The notes under the pieces: generated by a model
Told to the model about the DNA's origin: nothing
What the model saw: the letters and a program-made list of their open reading frames with translations, nothing else
The model's database searches: none
NCBI RefSeq assembly: GCF_947500995.1
Contig: NZ_CANMUA010000011.1
Location: 1-64,000, forward strand
Source of the DNA: an uncultured Serinicoccus sp.
Lineage (GTDB): Bacteria > Actinomycetota > Actinomycetes > Actinomycetales > Dermatophilaceae
DNA: 64,000 bases
Direction of reading: 5' to 3'
In this document: positions 56,409-64,000 of the stretch, one piece after another
Layout of the letters: every line of letters begins with the position of its first letter
Position numbering within the stretch: position 1 is the stretch's first letter
Program-made: the position numbers and the translations under genes

Positions 56409-57422
56409 ATGGCAGCCCACCCCCCGCAGACCTCCGACTCACCCCTGGCGTCCGCGCCGGTCGTCGCCGAGGTGGTGCGCAACGGCTTCGTCGAGTCCGT
56501 GCACCACGGCGTCGTCGCGCTGACCGGCCCGGACGGCTCGCCGGAGCTCGCCCTCGGGCCCGTCGACGCGCCGATCCTGCCGCGGTCCTCGCTCAAGCCC
56601 CTGCAGGCGGTCGCCATGCTGCGCGCGGGCGCCGTGCTGGAGGGGGAGCTGCTCGCGCTCGCCTGCGCCAGCCACTCGGGGGAGGAGCGACACCTCGAGG
56701 GGGCCCGGCGGATCCTCGCCTCCGTGGGTCTGGACGAGTCGGCGCTGCGCAACACGCCCGAGCTGCCGTTCGACGAGGACGAGCGGCGGCGCTGGGTGCG
56801 GGAGGGGAGTCCCGCGACCTCGCTGGCGCAGAACTGCTCGGGCAAGCACAGCGGCATGCTGGCGGCCTGCGTGGCGGCGGGCTGGGACACCGGCAGCTAC
56901 CTCGACCCCGAGCACCCGCTGCAGCGGCTCGTCGTCGAGGTGGTGGAGGAGCTCACCGGCGAGCCCGTCGCGGTCTCGACGGTGGACGGGTGCGGGGCGC
57001 CCGCGCTCGGCGTGTCCTCCACCGGGCTGGCCCGGGCCTTCGGGCGGATCGCCGCGGCGGACGCCTCGACCGAGGAGGGGCGGGTCGCGGAGGCGATCCG
57101 GCGCCACCCGGAGTTCCTCGGCGGCACCGGTCGCGACGTGACCGAGCTCATCGCGGCGGTGCCCGGCCTCATCGCCAAGGACGGCGCGGAGTCGGTCTAC
57201 GCCGTGGGGCTGGCGGACGGTCGCGGCCTGTCCGTCAAGATCACCGACGGCGGGGAGCGGGCTCGGGTGGTCGTCGCGACCGCCGCCCTGCGCCGGGCGG
57301 GGGCGCACGAGCTGGGTCCTGAGGCGGCGGACGTGATGGACGCCCTCGACGCGCGGGCGGTGGTGCGCGGGCACGGAGAGCGGGTCGGCGCGGTGCGCGC
57401 CGTGCTGCCCGAGGCGCGCTGA
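56409..57422 (+). CDS. L-asparaginase II family protein
   Basis: 337 aa, full length. Features of the thermolabile rhizobial-type asparaginase family: [38 protein letters not shown] (Ser-Ser-Lys), [36 protein letters not shown] and [14 protein letters not shown]. It should hydrolyse asparagine in the cytoplasm (no signal peptide). 64 bp downstream of ygfZ. Confidence 0.9.
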   Translation: MAAHPPQTSDSPLASAPVVAEVVRNGFVESVHHGVVALTGPDGSPELALGPVDAPILPRSSLKPLQAVAMLRAGAVLEGELLALACASHSGEERHLEGARRILASVGLDESALRNTPELPFDEDERRRWVREGSPATSLAQNCSGKHSGMLAACVAAGWDTGSYLDPEHPLQRLVVEVVEELTGEPVAVSTVDGCGAPALGVSSTGLARAFGRIAAADASTEEGRVAEAIRRHPEFLGGTGRDVTELIAAVPGLIAKDGAESVYAVGLADGRGLSVKITDGGERARVVVATAALRRAGAHELGPEAADVMDALDARAVVRGHGERVGAVRAVLPEAR

Positions 57423-57471
57423 TGCGGGCACGGGCGGTGTCCCCCGGGCACGGCCGGCCGGGGGCGGGCTA

Positions 57472-57897
57472 GTGCGGGCGGTGCTGCAGCGGGTCACCCG
57501 GGCTGCGGTGAGGGTCGAGGGCGAGGTGGTCGGGGAGATCACCCGTCCGGGTCTCGTGGCGCTGGTGGCCGCCACCCACGACGACGGCCCGGCCGACGTG
57601 GCGACGATGGCGCGCAAGATCGCCGAGCTGCGGATCCTGCGCGAGGAGCGGTCGGTGCTCGAGACCGGGGCGCCGGTGCTGGTGGTCAGCCAGTTCACCC
57701 TCTACGGCAGCACCCGCAAGGGCCGACGTCCCTCCTGGGGCGACGCGGCGCCGGGGGCGGTGGCCGAGCCCCTGGTCGAGGCCGTCGTGGCGGCGCTGCG
57801 GGAACGGGGCGTCGAGGTCGCCACCGGCCGCTTCGGCGCGATGATGGAGGTCGAGCTCGTCAACGACGGCCCGTTCACCCTGCTCGTCGACACCTGA
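57472..57897 (+). CDS. dtd: D-aminoacyl-tRNA deacylase Dtd
   Basis: 141 aa from GTG 57472, full length. Family motifs: [40 protein letters not shown] (the SQFTL site) and [14 protein letters not shown], where the Gly-cisPro pair of NxGP is kept. It removes D-amino acids or glycine from tRNA. Confidence 0.95.
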   Translation: MRAVLQRVTRAAVRVEGEVVGEITRPGLVALVAATHDDGPADVATMARKIAELRILREERSVLETGAPVLVVSQFTLYGSTRKGRRPSWGDAAPGAVAEPLVEAVVAALRERGVEVATGRFGAMMEVELVNDGPFTLLVDT

Positions 57898-57928
57898 CCG
57901 CTCGAGCCAGGGCCCGTCACCGTCACCA

Positions 57929-58010
57929 CCGCACAGGACGCGTGCTCAGGCCGCACCGGACGCGTGCTCAGACCGCACCGGACGCGTGCTCAGACCGCAC
58001 CGGGCATACC
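57929..58010. repeat. 22-bp tandem repeat array A
   Basis: Three full 22-bp units (57929-57950, 57951-57972, 57973-57994) and a partial fourth. The shared core is CACCGGACGCGTGC (first unit has one change). It lies between dtd and the DUF2516 gene. Confidence 0.8.
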
Positions 58011-58026
58011 CCCGACCCGGGGGGGG

Positions 58027-58356
58027 TCACCAGGGGCCGTAGGGACCCATGTGGCTGGACGCCCCGCCGTGCCCCTGGACCGACTTCACGGCCGGGCGGA
58101 CGTCCGCGAGGTAGACCGCGGCGGCGACCACGGCGATGACGTTGAAGATCGAGAACGGGCTGAACATGAAGATGAAGCCGATGAGCGCCGCGCCGCCGGT
58201 GAGGAGCAGCCAGAACTGCTTGGTCCGCTTGCCCGCGGCGGCGAACGCGTCGGCCCGGGTGCGGGCGCAGTCGATGAGCGCCCACAGCATCATCCCGAAG
58301 ACCGCGACGCCCACGACGACCTGCAGCAGGTTCTGTGCCTCGTAGATGGCTGGCAT
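58027..58356 (-). CDS. DUF2516 membrane protein
   Basis: 109 aa. Three membrane segments: LLQVVVGVAVFGMMLWALID, FWLLLTGGAALIGFIFMF and IFNVIAVVAAAVYLADV, with CARTRADAFAAAGKRTKQF in the first loop, as in actinobacterial DUF2516. Function unknown. Flanked on both sides by related 22-bp repeat arrays. Confidence 0.85.
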   Translation of the reverse strand: MPAIYEAQNLLQVVVGVAVFGMMLWALIDCARTRADAFAAAGKRTKQFWLLLTGGAALIGFIFMFSPFSIFNVIAVVAAAVYLADVRPAVKSVQGHGGASSHMGPYGPW

Positions 58357-58404
58357 GCAACCACCCTACGCCGCCTGGCTGGACGCAGCCTGTCGGCGGC
58401 GGGC

Positions 58405-58485
58405 GACGTCCGGTGTATGCCTGGCACGCGTCCGGTGTATGCCTGGCACGCGTCCGGTGTATGCCTACCGCGCGTCCGGTGCGGG
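58405..58485. repeat. 22-bp tandem repeat array B, inverted relative to array A
   Basis: Units at 58405-58426, 58427-58448 and 58449-58470 with a partial fourth. On the opposite strand the units contain CACCGGACGCGTGC, the same 14-bp core as array A, with a different 8-bp remainder (CAGGCATA against TCAGACCG). The array runs into the last codons of the methyltransferase-like gene. Confidence 0.8.
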
Positions 58486-59331
58486 GGTGGAGGTCGTCGA
58501 GGTGGGGGCGACGGCGGGCCAGGCGACGGTGAGCTCACCGAGGCGCCACCGGGCGACGCCGCCGCTCACCGGCCAGCCGTCCCCGCGCAGGGCGCGGGCG
58601 GTGGCCACGAACCGCTGGCGGGCGCCGTAGCTCGCCATCGGCGCCGACCTCGCCCATGCGGACTCCAGCGCCCCGAGGAAGGCGTGCACGGGCTCGCCCG
58701 GGACGTTGCGGTGGATGAGCACCTTGGGCAGCCGCTCGGCGACGACCGAGGGCGACTCCAGCCCCGCCAGACGCAGCGACAGGGTGAGGGACAGCGGCTC
58801 CGGCCCCCCGTCCGGACCACGACGGACGTCCACCCAGCTCGCCAGCCGGCCCAGCTCGTCGCAGGTGCCCTCCACGAGCGCGCCACCCGGGGCCAGCCTC
58901 TGCGTCACCCGGGTCCAGGCCGGCGCCACCTCGTCCTCGGCATACTGGCGCAGCACGTTGAACGCCCGCACCACCGTCGGTCGCGCGTCCGCCCCCAGCG
59001 CCCCCGGCAGCGGCACCTCGAAGCCGCCGAGCGCGAAGTCCACCCCAGGCGGGTCCGCCAGCGGGCGACCCCGCTCGACCCGTACGGGGTCGATCTCCAC
59101 CCCGACCAGCCGGACGTCCTGGCGCACCCGGCGCAGCCGGTCGGCCAGCTCCAGCACGGTGACCGGCGAGGCGCCGAAGCCCAGGTCGACCACCACGGGC
59201 GGCTCCGGCGCCGCCCGCAGGAGGCCGCCCAGCGCGTACCCCATCCAGCGGTCCACCTTGCGCAGCCGGTTGGGGTTGGTGGTGCCGCGGGTGATAGCGC
59301 CGACGGGTCGGCGGACGGGGCGGGCGGGCAC
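58465..59331 (-). CDS. SAM-dependent methyltransferase-like protein
   Basis: 288 aa from GTG 59331. Rossmann motif I PPVVVDLGFGASPVTVLEL (~45-63), acidic loop LVGVEIDPVRVERGRPL, and VVRAFNVLRQYAEDEVAPAW. It is a class I methyltransferase fold; substrate unknown. The C-terminal residues APDAR and stop are encoded by repeat array B. Divergent from mshA, 47 bp apart. Confidence 0.75.
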   Translation of the reverse strand: MPARPVRRPVGAITRGTTNPNRLRKVDRWMGYALGGLLRAAPEPPVVVDLGFGASPVTVLELADRLRRVRQDVRLVGVEIDPVRVERGRPLADPPGVDFALGGFEVPLPGALGADARPTVVRAFNVLRQYAEDEVAPAWTRVTQRLAPGGALVEGTCDELGRLASWVDVRRGPDGGPEPLSLTLSLRLAGLESPSVVAERLPKVLIHRNVPGEPVHAFLGALESAWARSAPMASYGARQRFVATARALRGDGWPVSGGVARWRLGELTVAWPAVAPTSTTSTPAPDAR

Positions 59332-59378
59332 CGACCCAGACTAGGTCGACCCCCGGCGCCGCGTGCCACACTGCTGGC

Positions 59379-60674
59379 GTGACGACGACCGCCGCCGACC
59401 CGCCGGTCCGCCGGGTCGCGATGGTCTCGCTGCACACCTCACCGCTGCAGCGGCCGGGCACCGGGGACGCGGGCGGTCTCAACGTCTACGTCGTGGAGAC
59501 GGCGACCCGGCTCGCGCGTCGTGGCGTCGAGGTCGACATCTTCACCCGCGCGGGCTCCGACGGGTCCGGGAGCGTCGAGCTCGAGCCGGGCCTCGACGTG
59601 ACGGTGCACCACGTCCCGGCCGGGCCGCGCGAGGGGGTGCCCAAGGACGAGCTCCCGGGTCACCTCTGCGCCTTCGCCGACGACCTGTCGCGGCACGTCG
59701 CCGGCCTCGCCGAGGGGCACTACGACGTCATCCACGCCCACTACTGGCTGTCCGGCCAGGCCGGCGGCCTCACCGCCCGACGCTTCGACGTGCCGCTGGT
59801 GCAGACCATGCACACCATGGCCCGGGTCAAGAACGCCGCGCTCGCGGCGGGCGACACCCCCGAGCCGCAGACGCGGGTCGCGGGCGAGCAGGAGCTCGTC
59901 GACCGGGCTGACGCGCTGGTCGCCAACACCCCGTCCGAGGCCCGCGACCTCGTGCAGCTCTACTCCGCCGACCCCGCACGCGTGCACGTCGTCCCGCCCG
60001 GGGTCGCCCTGGAGACCTTCCGGCCCGGGGACCGCGCCGCCGACCGCCGCGCCCTCGGGCTGGCGCCGCAGGACCGGGTGCTGCTCTTCGTCGGCCGCAT
60101 CCAGCCGCTCAAGGCCCCCGACGTGCTGGTGCGCGCGGCCGCCGAGCTGGTCCGGCGTGACCCCGCGCTGCGCGACCGGCTGGTCGTCTCGGTGCTGGGC
60201 GGGCTCTCGGGCTCCGGCACGGCCACCCCGGGGGCGCTGCAGCAGCTGGCCGCCGCCGAGGGCGTCGAGGGGTTGGTGCACGTCGCCCCGCCGGTGACCC
60301 GTGCGGAGCTGGCGCGCCGCATGCGGGCCGCCGACCTCGTGGTCGTGCCGTCCCACAACGAGTCCTTCGGGCTGGTCGCCATCGAGGCCCTGGCCTGCGG
60401 CACCCCGGTCCTGGCCGCGCGCGTCGGCGGGCTGCCGCTCGCGGTGGGGGAGGCCGGCGTCCTGGTCGACGGGCACGACCCGGGCACGTGGGCGGACGCC
60501 CTGCAGCACGCGCTGCGGCGTCTCGAGGACGCGCAGGAGCGGGCGGCGTGGTCGGCGCAGGGCGTGGCGCACGCGCAGGGCTACTCGTGGGAGCGCACGG
60601 TGGACGCCCTGCTGTCGGCCTATGCTGCCGCGAAGGACCAGCACGCACGTCGGCGAGGAGGCCCGCATGGATGA
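59379..60674 (+). CDS. mshA: D-inositol-3-phosphate glycosyltransferase MshA
   Basis: 431 aa from GTG 59379, GT4 family. Seen: GDAGGLNVYVVETATRLARR (phosphate and inositol binding), VIHAHYWLSGQAGGL, TMHTMARVKNAALAAGDTPE, VGRIQPLKAPDVLVRAA and the EX7E motif SHNESFGLVAIEALACG. It joins GlcNAc to inositol-3-phosphate, the first step of mycothiol synthesis. The stop lies inside the next gene. Confidence 0.95.
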   Translation: MTTTAADPPVRRVAMVSLHTSPLQRPGTGDAGGLNVYVVETATRLARRGVEVDIFTRAGSDGSGSVELEPGLDVTVHHVPAGPREGVPKDELPGHLCAFADDLSRHVAGLAEGHYDVIHAHYWLSGQAGGLTARRFDVPLVQTMHTMARVKNAALAAGDTPEPQTRVAGEQELVDRADALVANTPSEARDLVQLYSADPARVHVVPPGVALETFRPGDRAADRRALGLAPQDRVLLFVGRIQPLKAPDVLVRAAAELVRRDPALRDRLVVSVLGGLSGSGTATPGALQQLAAAEGVEGLVHVAPPVTRAELARRMRAADLVVVPSHNESFGLVAIEALACGTPVLAARVGGLPLAVGEAGVLVDGHDPGTWADALQHALRRLEDAQERAAWSAQGVAHAQGYSWERTVDALLSAYAAAKDQHARRRGGPHG

Positions 60675-61185
60675 GTCCGCGCAGACCCGGCTCCGCGAGC
60701 AGCTCGACGCCCTCGGGGTCGCCTGGGAGGTCGGCACCCGTCCGGGGGAGACCGCGGTCGCCCTGCCGGGGGAGCGCAAGCTGCGGACCGTCCTGTCCCT
60801 CGTCGTGGGGGAGCGCGCGCTGGAGCTGCGCGCCTTCGTCATCCGCAACCCGGACGAGAACCACGAGGCGTTCTACCGCTACCTCCTGCGACGGGCGCTG
60901 CGGCTGCCCGGCGTGGGGTATGCCGTGGACGCCAGTGGCGACGTCTACCTCACCGGACGCGTCCCGCTGGCCGGGCTCGTGGACGAGTCGGTGCTCGACG
61001 AGATGCTCGGCGCGGTGCTGGCGGCCTGCGACGAGCCCTTCAACGAGCTGCTGCGACTGGGTTTCTGGACCTCGATCCGGCGCGAGTGGGCCTGGCGGGT
61101 GGACCGCGGCGAGTCCACCGCCAACCTCGAGGCCTTCCGGGCCGAGCTCGAGTCCTCGACCGAGGGCCCGGTCGGTCGGCCCTGA
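60667..61185 (+). CDS. YbjN-domain protein
   Basis: 172 aa. YbjN/type III chaperone-like fold: [40 protein letters not shown] and [20 protein letters not shown]. It overlaps mshA by 8 bp and precedes gpmA by 17 bp, an order common in actinomycetes. Function unclear; related proteins act as small chaperones or adaptors. Confidence 0.85.
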   Translation: MDESAQTRLREQLDALGVAWEVGTRPGETAVALPGERKLRTVLSLVVGERALELRAFVIRNPDENHEAFYRYLLRRALRLPGVGYAVDASGDVYLTGRVPLAGLVDESVLDEMLGAVLAACDEPFNELLRLGFWTSIRREWAWRVDRGESTANLEAFRAELESSTEGPVGRP

Positions 61186-61202
61186 TCGGTAGGGTGGGCC
61201 GC

Positions 61203-61958
61203 ATGAGCGAGGCCGCATACACCCTGATCCTGCTGCGCCACGGCGAGAGCCGGTGGAACGAGAAGAACCTCTTCACCGGGTGGGTCGACGTCGACCTCAC
61301 GCCGACCGGCCACGAGGAGGCGCGCCGGGCCGGCGAGCTGCTGCTGGAGGAGGACCTGCTGCCGGACGTCCTGCACACCTCCCTGCTGCGTCGCGCGATC
61401 ACCACCGCCAACACCGCGCTGGACGTCGCCGACCGCCACTGGATCCCCGTGCACCGGCACTGGCGGCTCAACGAGCGCCACTACGGGGCGCTGCAGGGCC
61501 TGGACAAGGCGCAGACGCGGGAGAAGTACGGCGAGGAGCAGTTCATGGCCTGGCGTCGTGGCTTCGACACCCCGCCCCCGCCCATCGAGGACGACGCCGA
61601 GTTCTCCCAGGCCGGCGACCCCCGCTACGCCGACCTCGGCGAGGACCTGCCGCGCACCGAGTGCCTCAAGGACGTCGTCGCCCGGATGCTGCCCTACTGG
61701 GACGACGCGATCGTCCCCGACCTGCGCGAGGGGCAAACGGTGCTGGTCGCCGCCCACGGCAACAGCCTGCGGGCCCTGGTCAAGCACCTCGACGGCATCA
61801 GCGACGAGGACATCGCGGGGCTCAACATCCCCACCGGCATCCCGCTGCTCTACGAGCTCGACGCCGACCTCGCGCCGACCACCCCGGGCGGGCGCTACCT
61901 CGACCCGGCGGCCGCCGCCGACGCGATCCAGGCCGTCGCCGACCAGGGCAAGAAGTAG
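61203..61958 (+). CDS. gpmA: 2,3-bisphosphoglycerate-dependent phosphoglycerate mutase
   Basis: 251 aa, full length. [20 protein letters not shown] (phosphohistidine ~16), [19 protein letters not shown], and [20 protein letters not shown] (second His). Glycolytic interconversion of 3- and 2-phosphoglycerate. It converges on regX3-senX3, a classic actinobacterial neighbourhood. Confidence 0.96.
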   Translation: MSEAAYTLILLRHGESRWNEKNLFTGWVDVDLTPTGHEEARRAGELLLEEDLLPDVLHTSLLRRAITTANTALDVADRHWIPVHRHWRLNERHYGALQGLDKAQTREKYGEEQFMAWRRGFDTPPPPIEDDAEFSQAGDPRYADLGEDLPRTECLKDVVARMLPYWDDAIVPDLREGQTVLVAAHGNSLRALVKHLDGISDEDIAGLNIPTGIPLLYELDADLAPTTPGGRYLDPAAAADAIQAVADQGKK

Positions 61959-61962
61959 ACCT

Positions 61963-61983
61963 CCGGGGGGCTGCGCCCCCCGG
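61963..61983. terminator. Hairpin between gpmA and regX3
   Basis: CCGGGGGG pairs with CCCCCCGG around CTGCG, five bases after the gpmA stop. It could serve both convergent genes. Confidence 0.7.
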
Positions 61984-62018
61984 ACTCCCCCCGCCCGCGC
62001 CCGGCTGGAGCGGTCGAG

Positions 62019-62702
62019 TCAGCTGGTCTCGAACTTGTAGCCCAGCCCGCGGACCGTGACGATGTGCTGCGGGTGCGACGGGTCGGGCTCGATCTTGGCG
62101 CGCAGCCGCTTGACGTGCACATCCAGGGTCTTGGTGTCGCCGACGTAGTCGCTGCCCCAGACCCGGTCGATGAGCTGGCCCCGGGTGAGCACCCGCCCGG
62201 CGTTGCGCAGCAGCATCTCGAGCAGCTCGAACTCCTTGAGCGGCAGCGACACGGACTTCCCGTCCACGGACACCGTGTGCCGCTCCACGTCCATGCGGAC
62301 CGGCCCGGACTCGACGGTGGACGGCATGAGCTCCTCGGGCTCGCTCTGCCGGCGCAGCACCGCCTTGATCCGGGCGAGCAGCTCGCGGCCGGAGTAGGGC
62401 TTGGTGACGTAGTCGTCGGCGCCCAGCTCCAGGCCGACCACCTTGTCGACCTCGGAGTCCTTGGCGGTGAGCATGATGACCGGCACGCTCGAGCGCTGGC
62501 GGAGGGCCCGGATGACGTCGACGCCGGACATGCCCGGCAGCATGAGGTCCAGGAGGACGAGGTCGGCGCCGTTGCGCTCGAACTCGGACAGCCCGTCCGT
62601 CCCCGTCTCGGTGACGGTGACGTCATACCCCTCCTTCTGGAGCAGGTAGGCCAACGGGTCGGAGAAGGACTCCTCGTCCTCCACCACCAGGATCTGGGTC
62701 AT
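62019..62702 (-). CDS. regX3: Response regulator RegX3
   Basis: 227 aa, OmpR class. Receiver: ILVVEDEESFSDPLAYLLQK, phospho-Asp in VLLDLMLPGMSG (~52), Lys in YVTKPYSGRELL (~101). DNA-binding winged helix: SLPLKEFELLEMLLRNAGRV and DTKTLDVHVKRLRAKIEPD. It activates phosphate-starvation genes in mycobacteria and streptomycetes (PhoP there). Start overlaps the senX3 stop (62699-62702). Confidence 0.94.
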   Translation of the reverse strand: MTQILVVEDEESFSDPLAYLLQKEGYDVTVTETGTDGLSEFERNGADLVLLDLMLPGMSGVDVIRALRQRSSVPVIMLTAKDSEVDKVVGLELGADDYVTKPYSGRELLARIKAVLRRQSEPEELMPSTVESGPVRMDVERHTVSVDGKSVSLPLKEFELLEMLLRNAGRVLTRGQLIDRVWGSDYVGDTKTLDVHVKRLRAKIEPDPSHPQHIVTVRGLGYKFETS

Positions 62703-63961
62703 CGGGTCACCTTTCCTCGGTCAGGTCGGTCCGCCTTCGAGGCGGGTGTCGGGGCGTCGCCGTGGGCGGGGTCGAACACCTGGACGGGGCGCCCCTGCTG
62801 GTACGGCGCGGGGGTGCCGACGGCGCGCGTCTCACCGACGGCGGCGGGGAAGCGCAGGGTGAAGGTCGAGCCCTGCCCCTCCTCGCTCCAGACCGAGACG
62901 CTGCCGCCGTGCCCGGCCATGATGTGCTTGACGATGGACAGGCCCAGCCCGGTGCCGCCGGTGCGGCGCGACCGCGCCGGGTCGACGCGGTAGAAGCGCT
63001 CGAAGATGCGCTCCTGGTCCTGCGCGGAGATGCCGCGGCCCTGGTCGGACACCGAGACCTCGACCAGGTCGTCGATTCGCCGGGTGACCACCCCGACGCG
63101 GGTCTTGTCGTCGGAGTAGGCGATCGCGTTGGTGACGAGGTTGCGGATGGCGGTCGTCACGAGGTCGTGGTCGCCATAGATGCGCAGGTTCTCCGGTCGG
63201 CCCGCGGGGGCCGCCACCACCGTGCGCGCCCCGGCCACGACCCGGGCCTGGTCCACCGCCTCCTCGGCGCAGGCCGCGACGTCCACGACGACCATGTCGG
63301 CCAGCAGGTCACCGGCCTGGAGCCGGGACAGGTCGACGATCTCGGCCACCAGGCGGGTGAGCCGCTCGCTCTCGACCTTCATCCGGCCCGCGAAGCGGCT
63401 CACGGCGTCCGGGTCGTCCGCGGCCCCGGCGATCGCCTCGGCGAGCAGGGCCAGCCCCCCGACCGGCGTCTTGAGCTCGTGGCTGACGTTGACCACGAAG
63501 TCGCGGCGCACCTCCTCCACCCGCCGGGCCTGCGTGCGGTCGTCGACGAGGATGAGCGCCAGGCCGTCGCCGAACGGGGCCACCCGCACGGCCAGCAGCA
63601 CCCTGCCGGAGGACAGCGGGCCCCGGACGTACTCCAGCTCGTCCTCGGTGACCTGGCCGTGCGTGAGCACCTCGGCGACGAGCTCGCGCAGCCGGGTGTT
63701 GACGAGGTCGTTCCCCCGGACCAGCCCGAAGGCCAGGGCGGCCCCCGTGGCGACGTGCACCTGCGCCGAGCGGTCGGCGACGATGGCGCCCGAGCGCAGC
63801 ACCGACAGCACCTGCGTGGCGCCCTCGGGCACGACCCCGACCGGCGGGGCGCCCTCGGGGTCGCCGGCGGGGCGCCCGGCGGATCGCACGAGCGACCACA
63901 CCAGCGCTGCCAGCAGCAGCCCCACGAGGAGCCCCAGGAGCCCGGCGGTAAGGGGGTTCAC
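62699..63961 (-). CDS. senX3: Sensor histidine kinase SenX3
   Basis: 420 aa from GTG 63961. One N-terminal membrane segment (LLGLLVGLLLAALVWSLV), a PAS-like region (~50-145), H-box FVVNVSHELKTPVGGLALLA (His ~160), N-box AIRNLVTNAIAYSDDK, G1 VSDQGRGISAQDQERIF and G2 RTGGTGLGLSIVKHIMAGHG. Partner of RegX3 in phosphate sensing. The C-terminal ~45 residues are a disordered tail. Confidence 0.93.
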   Translation of the reverse strand: MNPLTAGLLGLLVGLLLAALVWSLVRSAGRPAGDPEGAPPVGVVPEGATQVLSVLRSGAIVADRSAQVHVATGAALAFGLVRGNDLVNTRLRELVAEVLTHGQVTEDELEYVRGPLSSGRVLLAVRVAPFGDGLALILVDDRTQARRVEEVRRDFVVNVSHELKTPVGGLALLAEAIAGAADDPDAVSRFAGRMKVESERLTRLVAEIVDLSRLQAGDLLADMVVVDVAACAEEAVDQARVVAGARTVVAAPAGRPENLRIYGDHDLVTTAIRNLVTNAIAYSDDKTRVGVVTRRIDDLVEVSVSDQGRGISAQDQERIFERFYRVDPARSRRTGGTGLGLSIVKHIMAGHGGSVSVWSEEGQGSTFTLRFPAAVGETRAVGTPAPYQQGRPVQVFDPAHGDAPTPASKADRPDRGKVTR

Positions 63962-64000
63962 GATGACCAGCCTAGGGTCTGCTGCTGACCACCTCGTGCA

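Noticed and set aside
57929-58485. Possible CRISPR arrays
   Set aside because: Units are head-to-tail 22-bp repeats with no spacers, and no cas genes are nearby.

Overview
The window is high-GC actinobacterial chromosome. The right two thirds carry mycothiol genes (mshA, mshD), the gpmA-senX3-regX3 arrangement, an LCP cell-wall ligase, treY-treZ and a DUF2516 protein. Together these suggest an actinomycete, probably Micrococcales near Intrasporangiaceae/Ornithinimicrobiaceae; the family is my inference.

Positions 1-26035 are an integrated genomic island that ends at the 3' end of a tRNA-Lys(TTT) gene. The integrase and excisionase sit beside the tRNA (24575-25994), and the other end of the island lies left of the window. 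From left to right it holds: a recombinase trio that runs off the left edge (a zinc-ribbon tyrosine recombinase, an XRE protein and a second tyrosine recombinase); a small coiled-coil gene; an IS1380-family insertion sequence with clear inverted repeats and a CTAAG target duplication; a six-gene leftward defence operon (drmE-drmA-drmB-drmC, a PD-(D/E)xK nuclease, and a DPPY-type DNA methyltransferase whose last codons were replaced by the IS); then rightward island genes of unknown function, several of them broken.

The defence operon looks like a DISARM system with the class 2 marker drmE. Where class 2 DISARM normally has the 5-cytosine methyltransferase drmMII, it has an amino-methyltransferase plus a candidate nuclease. 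Five copies of a motif, TGAG(T/A)CCC-N15-CGCTT, all on the + strand and with identical spacing, lie upstream of island genes and look like an island-specific promoter or operator. One island gene is split by a 606-bp insert that carries an antisense fragment of a ferredoxin-NADP reductase gene between 8-bp direct repeats; removing it restores a 235-codon reading frame that matches an intact paralogue next door.

Positions 26108-64000 are ordinary chromosome. They hold a LiaF-like protein; a secreted endonuclease/exonuclease/phosphatase protein; an NCS1 permease with a cysteine hydrolase; a DUF3516 helicase; a hydrolase and an AHSA1 protein; a short MetF-like protein; the proXWV betaine/proline importer; cobalamin-dependent methionine synthase; treYZ; a Nudix/phosphatase fusion with mshD; a GlnR-like regulator; a nitrobindin-like protein; an LCP protein; YgfZ; an asparaginase; dtd; DUF2516; mshA; a YbjN-domain protein; gpmA; and senX3-regX3. 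Short tandem repeats sit in several intergenic gaps, including two related 22-bp arrays in opposite orientation around the DUF2516 gene.
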